Notes: generated by a model not told the origin, from the letters alone. A stretch of 64,000 nt of DNA from Pelomonas caseinilytica (GCF_021353235.1 NZ_JAJTWT010000003.1:248001-312000); one strand, 5' to 3'; positions 42,630 to 53,309 are shown, numbered from the stretch's first letter. Program-made: numbers and translations.

Positions 42630-43556
42630 TCAGGCCGCCTTCTTGTTCTTCAGTTCGATCTGGGCGACGACTTCGTCGGCCCAGGCCTTGGGCGCCATCG
42701 GGAAGCCCAGGCGCGCGCGGCTGTCGACATAACTCTGGGCCACGGCGCGGGCCAGGTTGCGGATGCGGCCGATGTAGGCAGCCCGCTCGGTCACGCTGAT
42801 GGCGCCGCGGGCGTCGAGCAGGTTGAAGCTGTGGGCGGCCTTGAGCAGCTGTTCGTAGGCCGGCAGGGCCAGCCGCTGCTCCATCAGGTGCTTGGACTGC
42901 TTCTCATGCGCGGCGAAGGCGCCGAGCAGGAAGTCCACGTCGCTGTGCTCGAAGTTGTAGGTGCTCTGCTCCACCTCGTTCTGGTGGAAGACGTCGCCAT
43001 AGGTGAGCCCATCGGTGTAGACGAGGTCGTAGACCGAGGCCTTGCCCTGCAGATACATGGCCAGGCGCTCCAGGCCGTAGGTGATCTCGCCGGTGATGGG
43101 CTTGCAGTCGATGCCGCCGACTTGCTGGAAGTAGGTGAACTGCGTCACCTCCATGCCGTTGAGCCAGACCTCCCAGCCCAGGCCCCAGCAGCCGAGGGTG
43201 GGGTTCTCCCAGTCGTCCTCGACGAAGCGCACGTCGTTCTTCTTCAGGTCGAAGCCCAGGGCTTCCAGCGAGCCGAGGTACAGCTCCAGGATGTTGGCCG
43301 GCGCGGGCTTGAGCACCACCTGGTACTGGTAGTAGTGCTGCAGGCGGTTGGGGTTGTCGCCGTAGCGGCCGTCCTTGGGGCGGCGGCTGGGCTGCACGTA
43401 GCCGGCCTTCCAGGGCTCGGGGCCGAGGGCGCGCAGGAAGGTGGCCGTGTGGCTGGTGCCGGCGCCGACCTCCATGTCGTAGGGCTGCAGCAGGGCGCAG
43501 CCTTGTTTGGACCAGTAGTCCTGAAGCGTCAGGATGATTTGCTGGAAGGTCAGCAT
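42630..43556 (-). CDS. glyQ: Glycyl-tRNA synthetase alpha subunit
   Basis: The 308-residue protein matches GlyQ throughout: [69 protein letters not shown] and [14 protein letters not shown]. This is the catalytic class II core for glycine activation. It is followed directly by glyS and preceded by lnt (29-bp gap), an order typical of Burkholderiales. Confidence 0.96.
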   Translation of the reverse strand: MLTFQQIILTLQDYWSKQGCALLQPYDMEVGAGTSHTATFLRALGPEPWKAGYVQPSRRPKDGRYGDNPNRLQHYYQYQVVLKPAPANILELYLGSLEALGFDLKKNDVRFVEDDWENPTLGCWGLGWEVWLNGMEVTQFTYFQQVGGIDCKPITGEITYGLERLAMYLQGKASVYDLVYTDGLTYGDVFHQNEVEQSTYNFEHSDVDFLLGAFAAHEKQSKHLMEQRLALPAYEQLLKAAHSFNLLDARGAISVTERAAYIGRIRNLARAVAQSYVDSRARLGFPMAPKAWADEVVAQIELKNKKAA

Positions 43557-43585
43557 GGGACTCGGGGGAGAGGGGGTGGCCGATT

Positions 43586-45028
43586 CTATTGGGCGGCCCT
43601 GCGCAGCGCGGCCAACGCCACCAGGGACAGCGCCCACAGCGGCCACAGGCCGAGGGCGGCCAGCCAGCGGGCATAGGGCGTCGCGCCGGTGCGGCCTTCC
43701 ACTTCGGCTTCCAGAACGCCGCGTTCGAGCGGCGCCAGCCGTGCCGTCACCCGGCCGTGGTGGTCGACGACGGCGGTGGCGCCGGTGTTGGTGGAGCGCA
43801 CCACAGGCCGCTGGAACTCGAGGGCGCGCATCTGCGAGAACTGCAGGTGCTGGTCCTGGACCATGACGGTGCCGAACCAGGCCAGGTTGCTGACGTTGAC
43901 GAAGACGGTGGCCGCCTCGGGGCCGGTGGCGCTGGCCACCATGTCCTCGCCGAAGAGATCCTCGTAGCAGATCAGGGGCCGCAGGCGCTGGCCGGCGACG
44001 ACCCAGGGCCGCTGGTGGTCGCCGCGGGCCTGGTCGTCCAGCGGGATGTTCATGGCATGCACGAACCAGCCGAAGCCGGGTGGGATGAACTCGCCGAAGG
44101 GCAGCAGGTGGCGCTTGCCGTAGTGGTAGTCGTTGCCGAGGGCGACGACCGAGTTGACGAATCCGTCGTCCACATTGCCGAGGAAGGTGCCGAGCAGGGC
44201 CGGCCGATCGGGGCGCGACAGGCGGGCGAGGGTGTCGCGGTCCAGCTCGGCCAGCGGCAGCGGCACCACGGACTCGGGGGTGATGACCACCTGGCCGCGC
44301 GACGACTCGATGAGGCGCGCCAGCGTCTCGAGGTTGGTGGCGAAGCGCTCGGCGTCGAACTTCTGGTCCTGCGGGATGCTGGGCTGCACCAGCGACACCG
44401 CCAGCCGGCCGCTCGAAGCTGTGAACCCCTGCGGCAGCAGCAGGCCGGCCAGCGGCAGCAGCAGGGCCGGCGCGGCCCAGGCCCAGGCACGCTCGCGCAG
44501 CAGCACGAGGCCGGCGGCGGACAGCGCCGCCAGGGCCGAGATGCCGTAGACACCGATCCAAGGCGCCCAGCCGGCCAGCGGGCCGACCGTATGGGCATAG
44601 CCGGATGCGATCCAGGGGAAGCCGCTGAACCAGCTGGCCCGCGCCAGCTCGGCCAGCAGCCAGGCCGGCACCAGGGCGAGCAGGCGCAGCCGCCCGGGAA
44701 CGATCCAGCGCGCCGTGAGGCCCAGGGCCAGGGCGTAGTAGCCGCTCAGGAAGGCCGCCAGCAGGGCCACGGCCAGGGCCGCGGCCAGCCACGGGATGCC
44801 GCCGAACTGGTGCATGCTGATGTGCAGCCACCACAGGCCCGAGGCCAGCCAGCCGAAGCCGAAGAGGGCGCCGGCCAGGGCCGCGACCCGGGGCGTGGCC
44901 CGCCGGACGACGGCGAACAGCAGGGCCAGCGCGGCGATCTGCAGCCACCACAGGCCGGTGGGCGCGAACGAGCCGGTATGCGCCAGTCCGGCCGCGGCCG
45001 CCAGCGCCAGGGCGCGGCCGGCCCTCAC
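43586..45028 (-). CDS. lnt: Apolipoprotein N-acyltransferase
   Basis: The 480-residue protein has five to six N-terminal membrane helices and a nitrilase-like C-terminal domain. The catalytic triad is visible: Glu in [11 protein letters not shown], Lys in [13 protein letters not shown] and Cys in [11 protein letters not shown]. It adds the third acyl chain to lipoproteins in the inner membrane; several lipoproteins in this window would be substrates. The start is GTG at 45028, overlapping the corC stop (GTGA). A final membrane helix is seen at the C-terminus. Confidence 0.95.
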   Translation of the reverse strand: MRAGRALALAAAAGLAHTGSFAPTGLWWLQIAALALLFAVVRRATPRVAALAGALFGFGWLASGLWWLHISMHQFGGIPWLAAALAVALLAAFLSGYYALALGLTARWIVPGRLRLLALVPAWLLAELARASWFSGFPWIASGYAHTVGPLAGWAPWIGVYGISALAALSAAGLVLLRERAWAWAAPALLLPLAGLLLPQGFTASSGRLAVSLVQPSIPQDQKFDAERFATNLETLARLIESSRGQVVITPESVVPLPLAELDRDTLARLSRPDRPALLGTFLGNVDDGFVNSVVALGNDYHYGKRHLLPFGEFIPPGFGWFVHAMNIPLDDQARGDHQRPWVVAGQRLRPLICYEDLFGEDMVASATGPEAATVFVNVSNLAWFGTVMVQDQHLQFSQMRALEFQRPVVRSTNTGATAVVDHHGRVTARLAPLERGVLEAEVEGRTGATPYARWLAALGLWPLWALSLVALAALRRAAQ

Positions 45029-45906
45029 GCCTCGGACTCGCCTTCGGGCGCGCGCGTGACCTTGAACCAGCGCACGGCGCCGCCGCGCGTGAGCATGACG
45101 GCGAAGTTCAGGTCGGCGATGCGCACGGTCTCGCCGCGGCGGGGGACGCGGCCGTGCTCATGGGCGACGAGGCCGCCGATGGTGTCGAAATCATTGTCCG
45201 GCAGCGCCAGGCCGAAGGCGCCGTTGACGGCGGCGATGGTGGTGTCGCCCGCCACCCGCTGGCTGCCGTCGGCCAGGGTGTAGATGCCGGACTCGCCGTC
45301 CTTGTCGTCGAACTCGTCCTCGATCTCGCCGACGATCTCCTCGAGTACGTCCTCGATGGTGATGAGGCCGGCCGTGTTGCCGAACTCGTCGATGACGATG
45401 GCGAGGTGGTTGCGGTTGGAGCGGAAGTCGCGCAGCAGCTCGTTCAGGCCCTTGCTTTCGGGCACGAAGACGGTGGGGCGCAGCAGGGCGCGGACGTTGA
45501 GCTCCGGCGCGCGCTGCATCTTCAGCAGGTCCTTGGCGAGCAGGATGCCGATGATGTTGTCGCGGCCACCCTCGTAGACCGGGAAGCGCGAGTGCCCGGT
45601 GTCGATGACGAGGCCCAGCAGCTCGTCGTAGGGGGCGTCGATGTCCAGCAGGTCCATGCGCGGCGCTGCCACCATGGCGTCGCCGGCCGACAGTTCGGCC
45701 ATGCGCAACACGCCTTCCAGCATCTGGCGCGACTCGGGCTCGATCAGCTCGCGCTGCTCGGCGTCGGCCAGGGTCTCGATCAGCTCGGTCTTGGAGTCAG
45801 GCCCGGGGTGCAGGAACTCGAGCATGCGTTCCAGAAGGCCACGCGCCTCGGGCGGATGTTTGGCGGCCCCGCGGAAAGGGGGCCTGCCTGATTGCGGTTC
45901 GCTCAA
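45025..45906 (-). CDS. corC: CorC/HlyC-type CBS-domain protein
   Basis: The 293-residue protein has two CBS domains ([20 protein letters not shown] through [10 protein letters not shown]; and [20 protein letters not shown] through [15 protein letters not shown]) and a C-terminal CorC_HlyC domain ([20 protein letters not shown]). It lacks the membrane DUF21 domain, like E. coli YbeX/CorC, a factor for magnesium/cobalt efflux and ribosome maturation. No ATG is available at the right place; TTG at 45906 gives the normal length. It is the first gene of the minus operon that runs to 38212 and is usually found with lnt. Confidence 0.88.
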   Translation of the reverse strand: MSEPQSGRPPFRGAAKHPPEARGLLERMLEFLHPGPDSKTELIETLADAEQRELIEPESRQMLEGVLRMAELSAGDAMVAAPRMDLLDIDAPYDELLGLVIDTGHSRFPVYEGGRDNIIGILLAKDLLKMQRAPELNVRALLRPTVFVPESKGLNELLRDFRSNRNHLAIVIDEFGNTAGLITIEDVLEEIVGEIEDEFDDKDGESGIYTLADGSQRVAGDTTIAAVNGAFGLALPDNDFDTIGGLVAHEHGRVPRRGETVRIADLNFAVMLTRGGAVRWFKVTRAPEGESEA

Positions 45907-46020
45907 GGGAGCTGTCAGGGTATTGCGGAAGGGACAGAATAGCCGATTGGTTTGACAAAGCCTTGTGTTTCGCGGCTTCGTCCCTACATCCGCTGCCTTC
46001 TTTCGAAACGGTCTCCCGCC

Positions 46021-47088
46021 ATGCCCACCCCCGCCCAAGGCCTCATTCCCGCCACCATCCTCACGGGCTTCCTCGGCTCAGGAAAGACGACCCTGCTCAA
46101 GCGCGTGCTGACCGAGGCCCACGGCCAGAAGATCGCCGTCATCGAGAACGAGTTCGGCGAGGAGAACATCGACACCGACATCCTCGTGGCCGACACCAAC
46201 GAGCAGATCATCCAGATGAGCAACGGCTGCGTCTGCTGCACCATCCGCGAGGACCTGCGCACGACGCTGTCCGACCTGGCCGCCAAGCGCCGCCGGGGCG
46301 AACTGGACTTCGAGCGCGTCGTCATCGAGACGACCGGCCTGGCCGACCCCGGCCCGGTGGCCCAGACTTTCTTCATGGACGACGAGATCGCCGAGGCCTA
46401 CCTGCTGGACTCGGTGCTGACCCTGGTGGACGCCAAGCACGCCGACGAGACCCTGGACACCCGCCAGGAGGCGCGCATGCAGGTGGGCTTCGCCGACCAG
46501 ATCTTCGTCAGCAAGACCGACCTGGTCGAGCCGGCGGCGGTCGAGGCCCTGATCCACCGCATCAAGCACATGAACCCCCGGGCGCCTATCCAGACCGCCC
46601 ATTTCGGCGAAGTGGCCCTGTCCAAGGTCTTCGACCTGCGCGGCTTCAACCTCAACGCCAAGCTGGAGATCGACCCCGATTTCCTGAAGGCCGACGAGCA
46701 CGACCACGGCCATCACCACCACGACCACGACCACGACCATGACCACGAACATGGCGAACACTGCGACCATCCGCACCACCACCATCACGACGACGACGTG
46801 AAGAGCTTCGTCTTCCGCTCCGAGAAGCCCTTCAACCCCGCCAAGCTGGAAGACTTCCTCGGCGCCATCGTGCAGGTCTACGGCCCCAAGATGCTCAGAT
46901 ACAAGGGTGTCCTACACATGAAAGGCACGGACAAGAAGGTCATCTTCCAGGGCGTGCACCAGATGATGGGCTCCGATCTCGGCCCGCGGTGGATGCCGGG
47001 AGAGAAGAAACAGAGCAAGATGGTGTTCATCGGCATCGATCTGCCGAAGGACGTGTTGATGCAAGGTCTGGAAGGCTGTTTGGCGTGA
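46021..47088 (+). CDS. CobW/COG0523-family GTPase metallochaperone
   Basis: The 355-residue protein has Walker A GFLGSGKTTLLKRVL, the metal motif GCVCC, Walker B ETTGLADPGP and SKTD guanine motif, then a His/Asp-rich stretch at about residues 224-260 (runs such as DHGHHHHDHDHDHDHEHGEH) and a CobW C-terminal domain (FNPAKLEDFLGAIVQVYG). Proteins of this group insert or buffer zinc or cobalt. The His-rich run suggests zinc binding. ATG at 46021 fits the family. It diverges from corC and precedes dksA by 156 bp. Confidence 0.9.
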   Translation: MPTPAQGLIPATILTGFLGSGKTTLLKRVLTEAHGQKIAVIENEFGEENIDTDILVADTNEQIIQMSNGCVCCTIREDLRTTLSDLAAKRRRGELDFERVVIETTGLADPGPVAQTFFMDDEIAEAYLLDSVLTLVDAKHADETLDTRQEARMQVGFADQIFVSKTDLVEPAAVEALIHRIKHMNPRAPIQTAHFGEVALSKVFDLRGFNLNAKLEIDPDFLKADEHDHGHHHHDHDHDHDHEHGEHCDHPHHHHHDDDVKSFVFRSEKPFNPAKLEDFLGAIVQVYGPKMLRYKGVLHMKGTDKKVIFQGVHQMMGSDLGPRWMPGEKKQSKMVFIGIDLPKDVLMQGLEGCLA

Positions 47089-47146
47089 TGTTTTTGGCCC
47101 TGGAAGCCTGCTTTCAGGGGGATGCGGGCAACGGATCGGGCATGGC

Positions 47147-47152
47147 TACAAT
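47147..47152 (+). promoter_or_regulatory. Possible dksA promoter -10 element
   Basis: TACAAT is followed by a GC-rich stretch (CCGCCGCG) of the kind found downstream of stringent-response promoters; no clear -35 box is seen 17 bp upstream. Lies 92 bp before the dksA start. Confidence 0.3.
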
Positions 47153-47244
47153 CCGCCGCGCTCAAAATCGGGCACCCCGGCTGAAAAGCAGTGCGATCAA
47201 CGTCTGACACCGCGCCGATGCAAGCCCTGAGCGAGGAGAAGACA

Positions 47245-47913
47245 GTGAGCAAGACCCCGGCCCCCAAAACCGCCGCCGCACCCGCCAAGGGTGGCAAGTC
47301 CGCGGCCAAGTCCGACGCCCTCGAGGGCGCAGCGGTGGCCACGCTCGAAGCCGCGCCGCCGACCTCGGGCAGCCGCTTCGCCGACCGCTTCGCGCCGCCC
47401 AAGCCGCCGACGCGCGGCGAGTCCCACGCCGAGTCCGAGACGCCCCGCGTCGCCGCCAAGGCCGACCCCAAGCTCGCCAACGCCTGGAAGACGAAGTCGG
47501 GCGCCGAACTGACCGACGCCGAAGTCCTGGCCATGCCGGACTCGGAGTACATGAACGCCAAGCAGATCGAGTTCTTCCGCGCCAAGCTGACCGCGCTGAA
47601 GGACGGCGTGCTGTCCAACGCCGGCGAGACGACGGAGCACCTGCGCGAGGACACCACCATCGTCCCTGACCCGGCCGACCGCGCGACCATCGAGGAAGAG
47701 CACGCCCTGGAGCTGCGCACCCGCGACCGCGAGCGCAAGCTGCTCAAGAAGATCATGCAGTCCATCGCGCGGCTGGACAGCGGCGACTACGGCTACTGCG
47801 ACGAGACCGGCGAGCCCATCGGCCTGGGCCGTCTCATCGCCCGGCCGACGGCCACGCTGTCGCTCGAGGCGCAGCAGCGCCGCGAGCTCAAGCAAAAGAT
47901 GTTCGGCGACTGA
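47245..47913 (+). CDS. dksA: RNA polymerase-binding transcription factor DksA, single-cysteine type
   Basis: The 222-residue protein matches DksA in its coiled coil, with the tip DPADRA (DxxDxA, needed for action on RNA polymerase) and EEHALELRTRDRERKL. The globular zinc-finger region has only one Cys (YGYCDETGEPIGLGRL, then ARPTATLSLEAQ), so the four-Cys zinc site of E. coli DksA is absent, as in other betaproteobacterial and alphaproteobacterial DksA. A long Ala/Lys/Pro-rich N-terminal extension is present. GTG at 47245 has GAGGAGAAG directly upstream; ATG at 47218 is the alternative. The stop lies in the first bases of a large hairpin. Confidence 0.9.
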   Translation: MSKTPAPKTAAAPAKGGKSAAKSDALEGAAVATLEAAPPTSGSRFADRFAPPKPPTRGESHAESETPRVAAKADPKLANAWKTKSGAELTDAEVLAMPDSEYMNAKQIEFFRAKLTALKDGVLSNAGETTEHLREDTTIVPDPADRATIEEEHALELRTRDRERKLLKKIMQSIARLDSGDYGYCDETGEPIGLGRLIARPTATLSLEAQQRRELKQKMFGD

Positions 47914-48037
47914 AAAAGCCATGCATGAAGCTGCTGCGCGAACACAAGGCGGGCCTGCGCTGCTCGCCGTACGGGTGTACGGCTGCGCTGCTCGACCCCC
48001 CTTGTGTCCGCTCGCGACGCTTCCTGCACGGCTTTTT
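47913..48037. repeat. Long symmetric intergenic hairpin, probable bidirectional terminator
   Basis: The arms 47913-47949 and 48000-48037 pair imperfectly over about 37 bp: AAAAAGCC.TGCA.GAAGC and ...CACAAGG on the left against the matching right arm. The middle holds a second perfect hairpin, GCCGTAC (47966-47972) with GTACGGC (47977-47983) around GGGT, flanked by two copies of GCTGCGCTGCTCG-like sequence. The T-run at 48033-48037 makes a terminator on the plus strand, and the A-run gives the same on the minus strand. It follows dksA directly. It looks like a dispersed intergenic element rather than a simple terminator. Confidence 0.75.
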
Positions 48038-48066
48038 GCCGGTCGTCTAACCTAGGGCACCGATCC

Positions 48067-49818
48067 ATGGCCGATTCCAAGCCCGGGGACCCCAAGGAAG
48101 GCGACAGCTTCTTCCGCAAGGTGGCGCGCTTCGTCGCCAACCCGACCACGGACTGGGCGGAGATCAATTCGCGGCAGGACGACCCCGAGGGTGACCTCGC
48201 CAAGGCCGAACTGCGCGCCATGGTGGAGCGCAAGCGCCGCAACGACTTCGTGCGCAAGCGCGAGCTGGACATGCTGCGCCGCATCCGCCGCGAAGGCCTG
48301 ACGCCGGAACAGCTCGCTGCCCTGGCCTCTTCGCCGTCCAAGCTCGGCGACGACGAGCGCATCAGCGAGCCGAGCTCCAAGATCGACCTCGGCGTGAAGG
48401 CCAAGATCGACGAGATCGAGCAGCAGATGGTTGGCGAGAGCTTCGCCACGACCCAGGCCGTGCCCAAGCAGCAGCCCGGTTTCTTCGAGACCAGCACCCG
48501 GCCCGTGGCCTTCGCCTCCACCGTGGCGGCGCCTGCCGAGACGGCGGGCGGGCGCGTCAGCGAGTTCTCCAGCCCCAAGGAAGTCCAGCGCCTGTCGGCC
48601 CCGACGCCGCCGGCGGCCGTCACCATGGGCGCGGCCATCCCGCCGCTGTCCGACTCGCCCGCCAGCCGCCTGCCCGACCTCCCGCCGCTGGACACGCCCC
48701 TGTCCTTCGCCCTGGCCGACTCGTCGGCGCCCGTCGAGGTGCAGGAGGTGGTGCACGATCCCGAGCTGGACGAAGCCGTCATCGCCTTCGCCAATGCCGA
48801 CTACGAGACCAGCGAGCGCGCGCTGACCGAGCTGGTGCGCCCTGGCGGCAGCCGCAACCTGCACGGCGAGACCTGGCTGGTGCTGTTCGACCACTACCGC
48901 GCCACCGGTGCCCAGGGCAAGTTCGAGGTGCTGGCGGTGGAATACGCCCAGCAGTTCGGCCTGTCGGCGCCGCAGTGGTTCTCCATGCCCAAGCTGGTGG
49001 CCGAATCGACCCGCCAGACCAGCCGCACGCCCATGGGCAAGGCCGGCCAGGTCAGCTGGACGGCGCCGTCCACGCTGACGGCCGACGACGTCGCGCTGCT
49101 GCAAAAGCGCAGCGAGACCCTGCCCATGCCCTGGGTCTTCGACTGGGGCGCGGTGGACGAGGTCGAGATCGATGCCGCCATCCAGTTGCGCCAGGTGTTC
49201 CGCCAGTGGGCCAACCAGCTCATCGACCAGCGCTGGATCGGCGGCGACCGCTTCCTGAACCAGCTCAAGGAAATCGCCCCCGTCGGCGAGCGCGACACCG
49301 ACCCGGCGCTGTGGATGCTGCGCCTTGAGGCTCTGCGCCTGGCCAATCGCCCCGACCAGTTCGACGAGGCGGCCATCGACTACTGCGTCACCTACGAGGT
49401 CTCGCCCCCGTCCTGGGAGCGGGCCAAGTGCCGCGTGCGCGTCGGCGGCGAAGGCGTCTCGACCAACGGCCCGGTGCCCAGCACCATGCAGAGCGAGGCC
49501 CAGTCGACCTTCCTGGACACCGGCGTCTCCGAGCCCCATGTGGCCCAGCTGGAGCTGATGGGCCAGTTGAGCGGCGACATCTCCGAGAACCTGCGCGCCA
49601 TGGCCGGCGAGGTCGGCGACGCCAGCCTCATCAACATCTCCTGCACCAAGCTGATCCGCCTGGATTTCATGGCCGCCGGCGACCTGCTGAACTGGGTGCT
49701 GCAGCGCCGCAGCGAGAACCGCTCGGTGGTCTTCAACGACGCCCACCGCCTCGTCGCGCTGTTCTTCGGCGCCATGGGCATCAACGAGCACGCGAAAGTA
49801 AAAGTGCGGATCAACTGA
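48067..49818 (+). CDS. STAS-domain protein of the dksA-hslV neighbourhood
   Basis: The 583-residue protein is a Burkholderiales-type conserved protein. The N-terminal third is charged and partly disordered ([20 protein letters not shown], then [20 protein letters not shown]). A middle region has alpha-helical repeats ([40 protein letters not shown]). The last 100 residues form a STAS domain ([40 protein letters not shown]). STAS domains with helical scaffolds serve as anti-sigma-antagonist-like or lipid-transport (MlaB-like) modules. It stands between dksA and hslV, 38 bp before hslV. Function is not known. Confidence 0.75.
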   Translation: MADSKPGDPKEGDSFFRKVARFVANPTTDWAEINSRQDDPEGDLAKAELRAMVERKRRNDFVRKRELDMLRRIRREGLTPEQLAALASSPSKLGDDERISEPSSKIDLGVKAKIDEIEQQMVGESFATTQAVPKQQPGFFETSTRPVAFASTVAAPAETAGGRVSEFSSPKEVQRLSAPTPPAAVTMGAAIPPLSDSPASRLPDLPPLDTPLSFALADSSAPVEVQEVVHDPELDEAVIAFANADYETSERALTELVRPGGSRNLHGETWLVLFDHYRATGAQGKFEVLAVEYAQQFGLSAPQWFSMPKLVAESTRQTSRTPMGKAGQVSWTAPSTLTADDVALLQKRSETLPMPWVFDWGAVDEVEIDAAIQLRQVFRQWANQLIDQRWIGGDRFLNQLKEIAPVGERDTDPALWMLRLEALRLANRPDQFDEAAIDYCVTYEVSPPSWERAKCRVRVGGEGVSTNGPVPSTMQSEAQSTFLDTGVSEPHVAQLELMGQLSGDISENLRAMAGEVGDASLINISCTKLIRLDFMAAGDLLNWVLQRRSENRSVVFNDAHRLVALFFGAMGINEHAKVKVRIN

Positions 49819-49856
49819 TCTTGCGCTGCGGCTCCTGGGCCTTATCTGGAGCCTCT

Positions 49857-50426
49857 ATGTCTTCCGAATCCTCTTCCACCGCCGTCTATCACGGCACGAC
49901 CATCGTCTCGGTGCGGCGCCAGACGCCCGCCGGCTGGCAGGTCGCCATCGGCGGCGACGGCCAGGTCACGCTGGGCAACACCGTCGTCAAGGCCAGCGCG
50001 CGCAAGGTGCGCAAGCTGTACCGCGAGCAGGTGCTCGCCGGCTTCGCGGGCGCCACGGCCGACGCCTTCACGCTGTTCGAGCGCTTCGAGGCCAAGCTCG
50101 AGAAGCACCAGGGCCACCTCGTGCGTGCCGCTGTCGAGCTGACCCGTGACTGGCGCACCGACCGCGTGCTGCGCCGCCTGGAGGCCATGCTCGCCGTGGC
50201 CGACCGCAGCGCCTCCCTCATCATCACCGGCAATGGCGACGTGCTCGAGCCCGAGCAGGGCATCGTGGCCATCGGCTCCGGCGGCCCCTATGCCCAGGCC
50301 GCCGCCAAGGCCCTGCTCGCCAACACCGAGCTGGGCGCGGCTGAGATCGTCAAGAAGTCGCTGGAGATCGCCGGCGAGATCTGCATCTACACCAACCAGA
50401 ACCACACGCTCGAGGTGCTGGAGTGA
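49857..50426 (+). CDS. hslV: ATP-dependent protease peptidase subunit HslV
   Basis: The 189-residue peptidase matches HslV: the active Thr opens TTIVSVRR after a short leader [13 protein letters not shown], so removal of about 13 residues is needed to free the nucleophile. [22 protein letters not shown] and the C-terminal ICIYTNQNH follow. It forms a double hexamer with HslU to degrade proteins. The gene precedes hslU, as usual. Confidence 0.96.
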   Translation: MSSESSSTAVYHGTTIVSVRRQTPAGWQVAIGGDGQVTLGNTVVKASARKVRKLYREQVLAGFAGATADAFTLFERFEAKLEKHQGHLVRAAVELTRDWRTDRVLRRLEAMLAVADRSASLIITGNGDVLEPEQGIVAIGSGGPYAQAAAKALLANTELGAAEIVKKSLEIAGEICIYTNQNHTLEVLE

Positions 50427-50508
50427 GTCGCGCAGCGCCGGGCCGCCCCAAGCAAGCGACCATCCCCGCGGTGGATCGGTCGATGTATCCATCGAACGAG
50501 GGGCTCCA

Positions 50509-51834
50509 ATGAGCAGCATGACCCCCCAGGAAATCGTCTCCGAGCTGGACCGCCACATCGTCGGCCAGCAGGCCGCCAAGCGCGCCGTCGCCATCGCCAT
50601 GCGCAACCGCTGGCGGCGCCAGCGCGTGGACGAGAAGCTCCGCACCGAGATCACGCCCAAGAACATCCTGATGATCGGCCCGACCGGCGTGGGCAAGACC
50701 GAGATCGCGCGCCGCCTGGCCCGGCTGGCCGGTGCACCCTTCATCAAGGTCGAGGCGACCAAGTTCACCGAGGTCGGCTACGTCGGCAAGGACGTGGACT
50801 CCATCATCCGCGACCTCGTCGAGGTGGCCGTCAAGCAGGAGCGCGAGGCTGCCATGCGCCGCTGCCAGACGCGCGCCGAGGACGCCGCCGAGGAGCGCAT
50901 CCTCGACGTGCTCGTGCCCGGCAGCCATGCCGGCGCCGACAGCGACAACACCGCCCGCCAGACCCTGCGCAAGCGGCTGCGCGAGGGCCAGCTCGACGAC
51001 AAGGACATCGAGCTCGACCTCGCCGCACCCAAGCCCAGCGTCGAGCTGCTCGGCCCCTTTGGCAACTCCGCCGGCATGGAAGACATGGCCGAGCAACTCA
51101 AGGGCATGTTCAGCCAGTTCGGCGGCACCCAGAAGACGACGCGCAAGCTCAAGATCCATGAGGCCATGAAGCTGCTCGTCGACGAGGAGGCCGCCAAGCT
51201 CGTCAACGAGGAGGAGATCCGCGCCACGGCCCTGGCCGCCGCCCAGGAGATGGGCATCGTCTTCATCGACGAGATCGACAAGGTCGCCTCCCGCAGCGAG
51301 CATGGCGGCGCCGAGGTCTCGCGCCAGGGCGTGCAGCGCGACCTGTTGCCTCTGGTGGAGGGCACCACGGTGTCCACCAAGTACGGCCTCGTGAAGACCG
51401 ACCACGTCCTCTTCATCGCCAGCGGCGCCTTCCACCTCTCCAAGCCCAGCGACCTCATCCCCGAGCTGCAGGGGCGGCTGCCGATCCGCGTCGAGCTCGA
51501 CTCACTGTCGGTGGCCGATTTCGAGGCCATCCTCACCAGCACCCATGCCAGCCTCGTCAAGCAATACCAGGCCCTGCTGGCGACCGAAGGCGTCATGCTG
51601 GAGCTGCAGCCCGAGGCCATCCGGCGCATCGCCGAGATTGCCTTCGAGGTCAACGAGCGCACCGAGAACATCGGCGCGCGCCGGTTGGCGACGGTGATGG
51701 AGAGGCTGCTCGACGAGATCAGCTTCGACGCGCCCAACCGCGGCAGCGAGACCGTCTCCCTGGACGCCGCCGCCGTGGACGCCAAGCTTGCCGCCCTGGC
51801 CGCCAACGAGGACCTGTCGCGCTTCATCCTTTGA
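50509..51834 (+). CDS. hslU: ATP-dependent protease ATPase subunit HslU
   Basis: The 441-residue AAA+ unfoldase has the start [18 protein letters not shown], Walker [10 protein letters not shown], pore loop region [13 protein letters not shown], Walker [13 protein letters not shown] and the C-terminal tail EDLSRFIL that docks HslV. GAGGGG precedes the ATG. It lies 82 bp downstream of hslV on the same strand. Confidence 0.96.
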   Translation: MSSMTPQEIVSELDRHIVGQQAAKRAVAIAMRNRWRRQRVDEKLRTEITPKNILMIGPTGVGKTEIARRLARLAGAPFIKVEATKFTEVGYVGKDVDSIIRDLVEVAVKQEREAAMRRCQTRAEDAAEERILDVLVPGSHAGADSDNTARQTLRKRLREGQLDDKDIELDLAAPKPSVELLGPFGNSAGMEDMAEQLKGMFSQFGGTQKTTRKLKIHEAMKLLVDEEAAKLVNEEEIRATALAAAQEMGIVFIDEIDKVASRSEHGGAEVSRQGVQRDLLPLVEGTTVSTKYGLVKTDHVLFIASGAFHLSKPSDLIPELQGRLPIRVELDSLSVADFEAILTSTHASLVKQYQALLATEGVMLELQPEAIRRIAEIAFEVNERTENIGARRLATVMERLLDEISFDAPNRGSETVSLDAAAVDAKLAALAANEDLSRFIL

Positions 51835-51878
51835 GCTGCAGCAAACCGAGCCGCGGCCGGCTCGCTTAGGCTCGGCGG

Positions 51879-52670
51879 ATGACCCGCCAAGCACCGTCGC
51901 GCGCCTGGGGCCTGGCCCGGCCCACCGGCATGAACGCAGGCGCCAGCCGCGAGATGCTGCGCTGGCGCTGGCCGGTGCTGGCCGCCTTGGTGTGCACCAT
52001 CCCGGCCTTCTACATCGAGCTGCTGGAGCAACTGCCCACGCCGCTGGCCACGGCCATCTACCTGCTGGCCGCCGGCCTGCTGGGCGTGGCGCTGTGGCGG
52101 GTGGCCCGCCACCTCGACCATCCCCGCCAGTACCTGCGCCGCAACGTGCTGGACCTCGCCCTCATCGGCGGCTTCGTGCTGTCGGCCCTGCTGCCGGCCA
52201 GCACCGACTCGCCGCTGAGCCTGGCCGTGCGGCTGGGCGTGGCCATGCTCAGCCTCGTGCGCATGGTCTGGACGCTCAGGCCCTGGCTGACGCGGGGCGG
52301 CCTGGCCTATCTGCTGCTGCTGGCCTTCGCGGTGCTGTGCTTCTGCGGCGTCGGCTTCTGGGCGCTGGAGCCGCGCGTGCAGAGCGTCGGCGACGGCCTG
52401 TGGCTGGCCTTCACCACCGCCGCGACGGTGGGTTATGGCGACATCGTGCCGAGCACGCCGGCGGCCAAGATCTTCTCGGTGTTCGTCGTGCTGCTCGGTT
52501 ATGCCGTGCTCTCCCTCGTGACGGCGGCGATCGCCGCCATCTGGGTGGAGAGCACCGAGAGGCGCATCGAGCACGACATCCTGCGCGAGCTGCATGCCGA
52601 GGTCAGCGCCCTGCGCGCCGAGGTGACCGCGCTGCGCAGCGACCGCCGCGAGGGCGGCCCCGGGCGCTGA
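51879..52670 (+). CDS. Two-pore-region K+ channel family protein (ion channel)
   Basis: The 263-residue protein has about four membrane helices in the first half, then a pore helix and selectivity filter TVGYGD (GLWLAFTTAATVGYGDIVPS), the inner helix, and a C-terminal coiled coil (EHDILRELHAEVSALRAEVT). The helix order and absence of a large cytoplasmic ligand domain fit a voltage-gated-like or simple bacterial K+ channel. In-frame ATG codons at 51879 and 51930 are both possible. It ends just before the convergent LuxR gene (6 bp). Confidence 0.85.
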   Translation: MTRQAPSRAWGLARPTGMNAGASREMLRWRWPVLAALVCTIPAFYIELLEQLPTPLATAIYLLAAGLLGVALWRVARHLDHPRQYLRRNVLDLALIGGFVLSALLPASTDSPLSLAVRLGVAMLSLVRMVWTLRPWLTRGGLAYLLLLAFAVLCFCGVGFWALEPRVQSVGDGLWLAFTTAATVGYGDIVPSTPAAKIFSVFVVLLGYAVLSLVTAAIAAIWVESTERRIEHDILRELHAEVSALRAEVTALRSDRREGGPGR

Positions 52671-52676
52671 GCCGCC

Positions 52677-53309
52677 TCAGTGCGGCAGGGCCTGGCCGCT
52701 GCCCGTCCAGCGCAGCAGCTGCATCAGCGACGGCGCCTGCGTTTTGCCGAGCAGGTTGCGCACGTGGCTGCGCACCGTGCTGACGCACAAGCCCAGGTGG
52801 CGCGAGGTCGCGTCCACGGGCTCCCCGTCGGCCAGCAGCAGCAGCACCTGGCGTTCGGCATCGCTGAGGCGGCATTGGCGGGTCAGCGCCTCGATGCGGG
52901 CGGCCTGGCTCAGGGCCGGCTGGTCCAGGTGCAGGGCCAGCAGCACGCTGCCCGCCGGCCAGCCGCAGGCGCGGGCGACGTCGGCCGCCAGCGGCGCGGC
53001 GTGCAGCCAGCCGGTGTCCAGCGAGGGCGTGAACCACACGCCGGTGCGCGACGGGCTGCCGGCCGAGGCCTGGGCGAGCAGCTCGGCGAGGCGGCGCGTG
53101 TCGAGCTGGCCGAGGGCCTCGAGCTGGCCGTGGCGGTGCAGGCCCAGCCCCTGGGCGAGCAGCTGCTCGGCGCTGGCGTTGGCGAACAGCAGCCGGCGGT
53201 CGGGCTGCAGCACCAGCAGCGGCTGGGGCAGGGCGCCCAGCACCTGGCGGTGCGGCGTGGGCGCTCCGCTGGCGGGAATGAACGCGGCGGCATGGACGGC
53301 TTGCAGCAT
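52677..53309 (-). CDS. LuxR-type HTH regulator with PAS-like N-terminus
   Basis: The 210-residue protein has an N-terminal PAS-like region (QPLLVLQPDRRLLFANASAE) and a C-terminal LuxR HTH (LSDAERQVLLLLADGEPVDA, TSRHLGLCVSTVRSHVRNLL). It has no receiver domain. It diverges from the response-regulator gene across 168 bp, so it may be a local regulator of the kinase cluster or be controlled by it. Function uncertain. Confidence 0.75.
   Translation of the reverse strand: MLQAVHAAAFIPASGAPTPHRQVLGALPQPLLVLQPDRRLLFANASAEQLLAQGLGLHRHGQLEALGQLDTRRLAELLAQASAGSPSRTGVWFTPSLDTGWLHAAPLAADVARACGWPAGSVLLALHLDQPALSQAARIEALTRQCRLSDAERQVLLLLADGEPVDATSRHLGLCVSTVRSHVRNLLGKTQAPSLMQLLRWTGSGQALPH

Noticed and set aside
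40407..43676. Long plus-strand open frame (about 1089 residues) across glyS and glyQ
   Set aside because: Antisense shadow of two unmistakable synthetase genes; composition is Gln/His/Gly/Val/Leu-rich as expected from reverse-frame GC-rich codons.
49857..49898. HslV active-site Thr not at position 2, possible defective peptidase
   Set aside because: Short leaders removed by processing are normal in betaproteobacterial HslV, and the TTIVSVRR core is intact.
21788..50488. Shared 13-mer CGGTCGATGTATC upstream of livH and of hslU
   Set aside because: A match of this length is expected by chance in a 64-kb window; the contexts differ.
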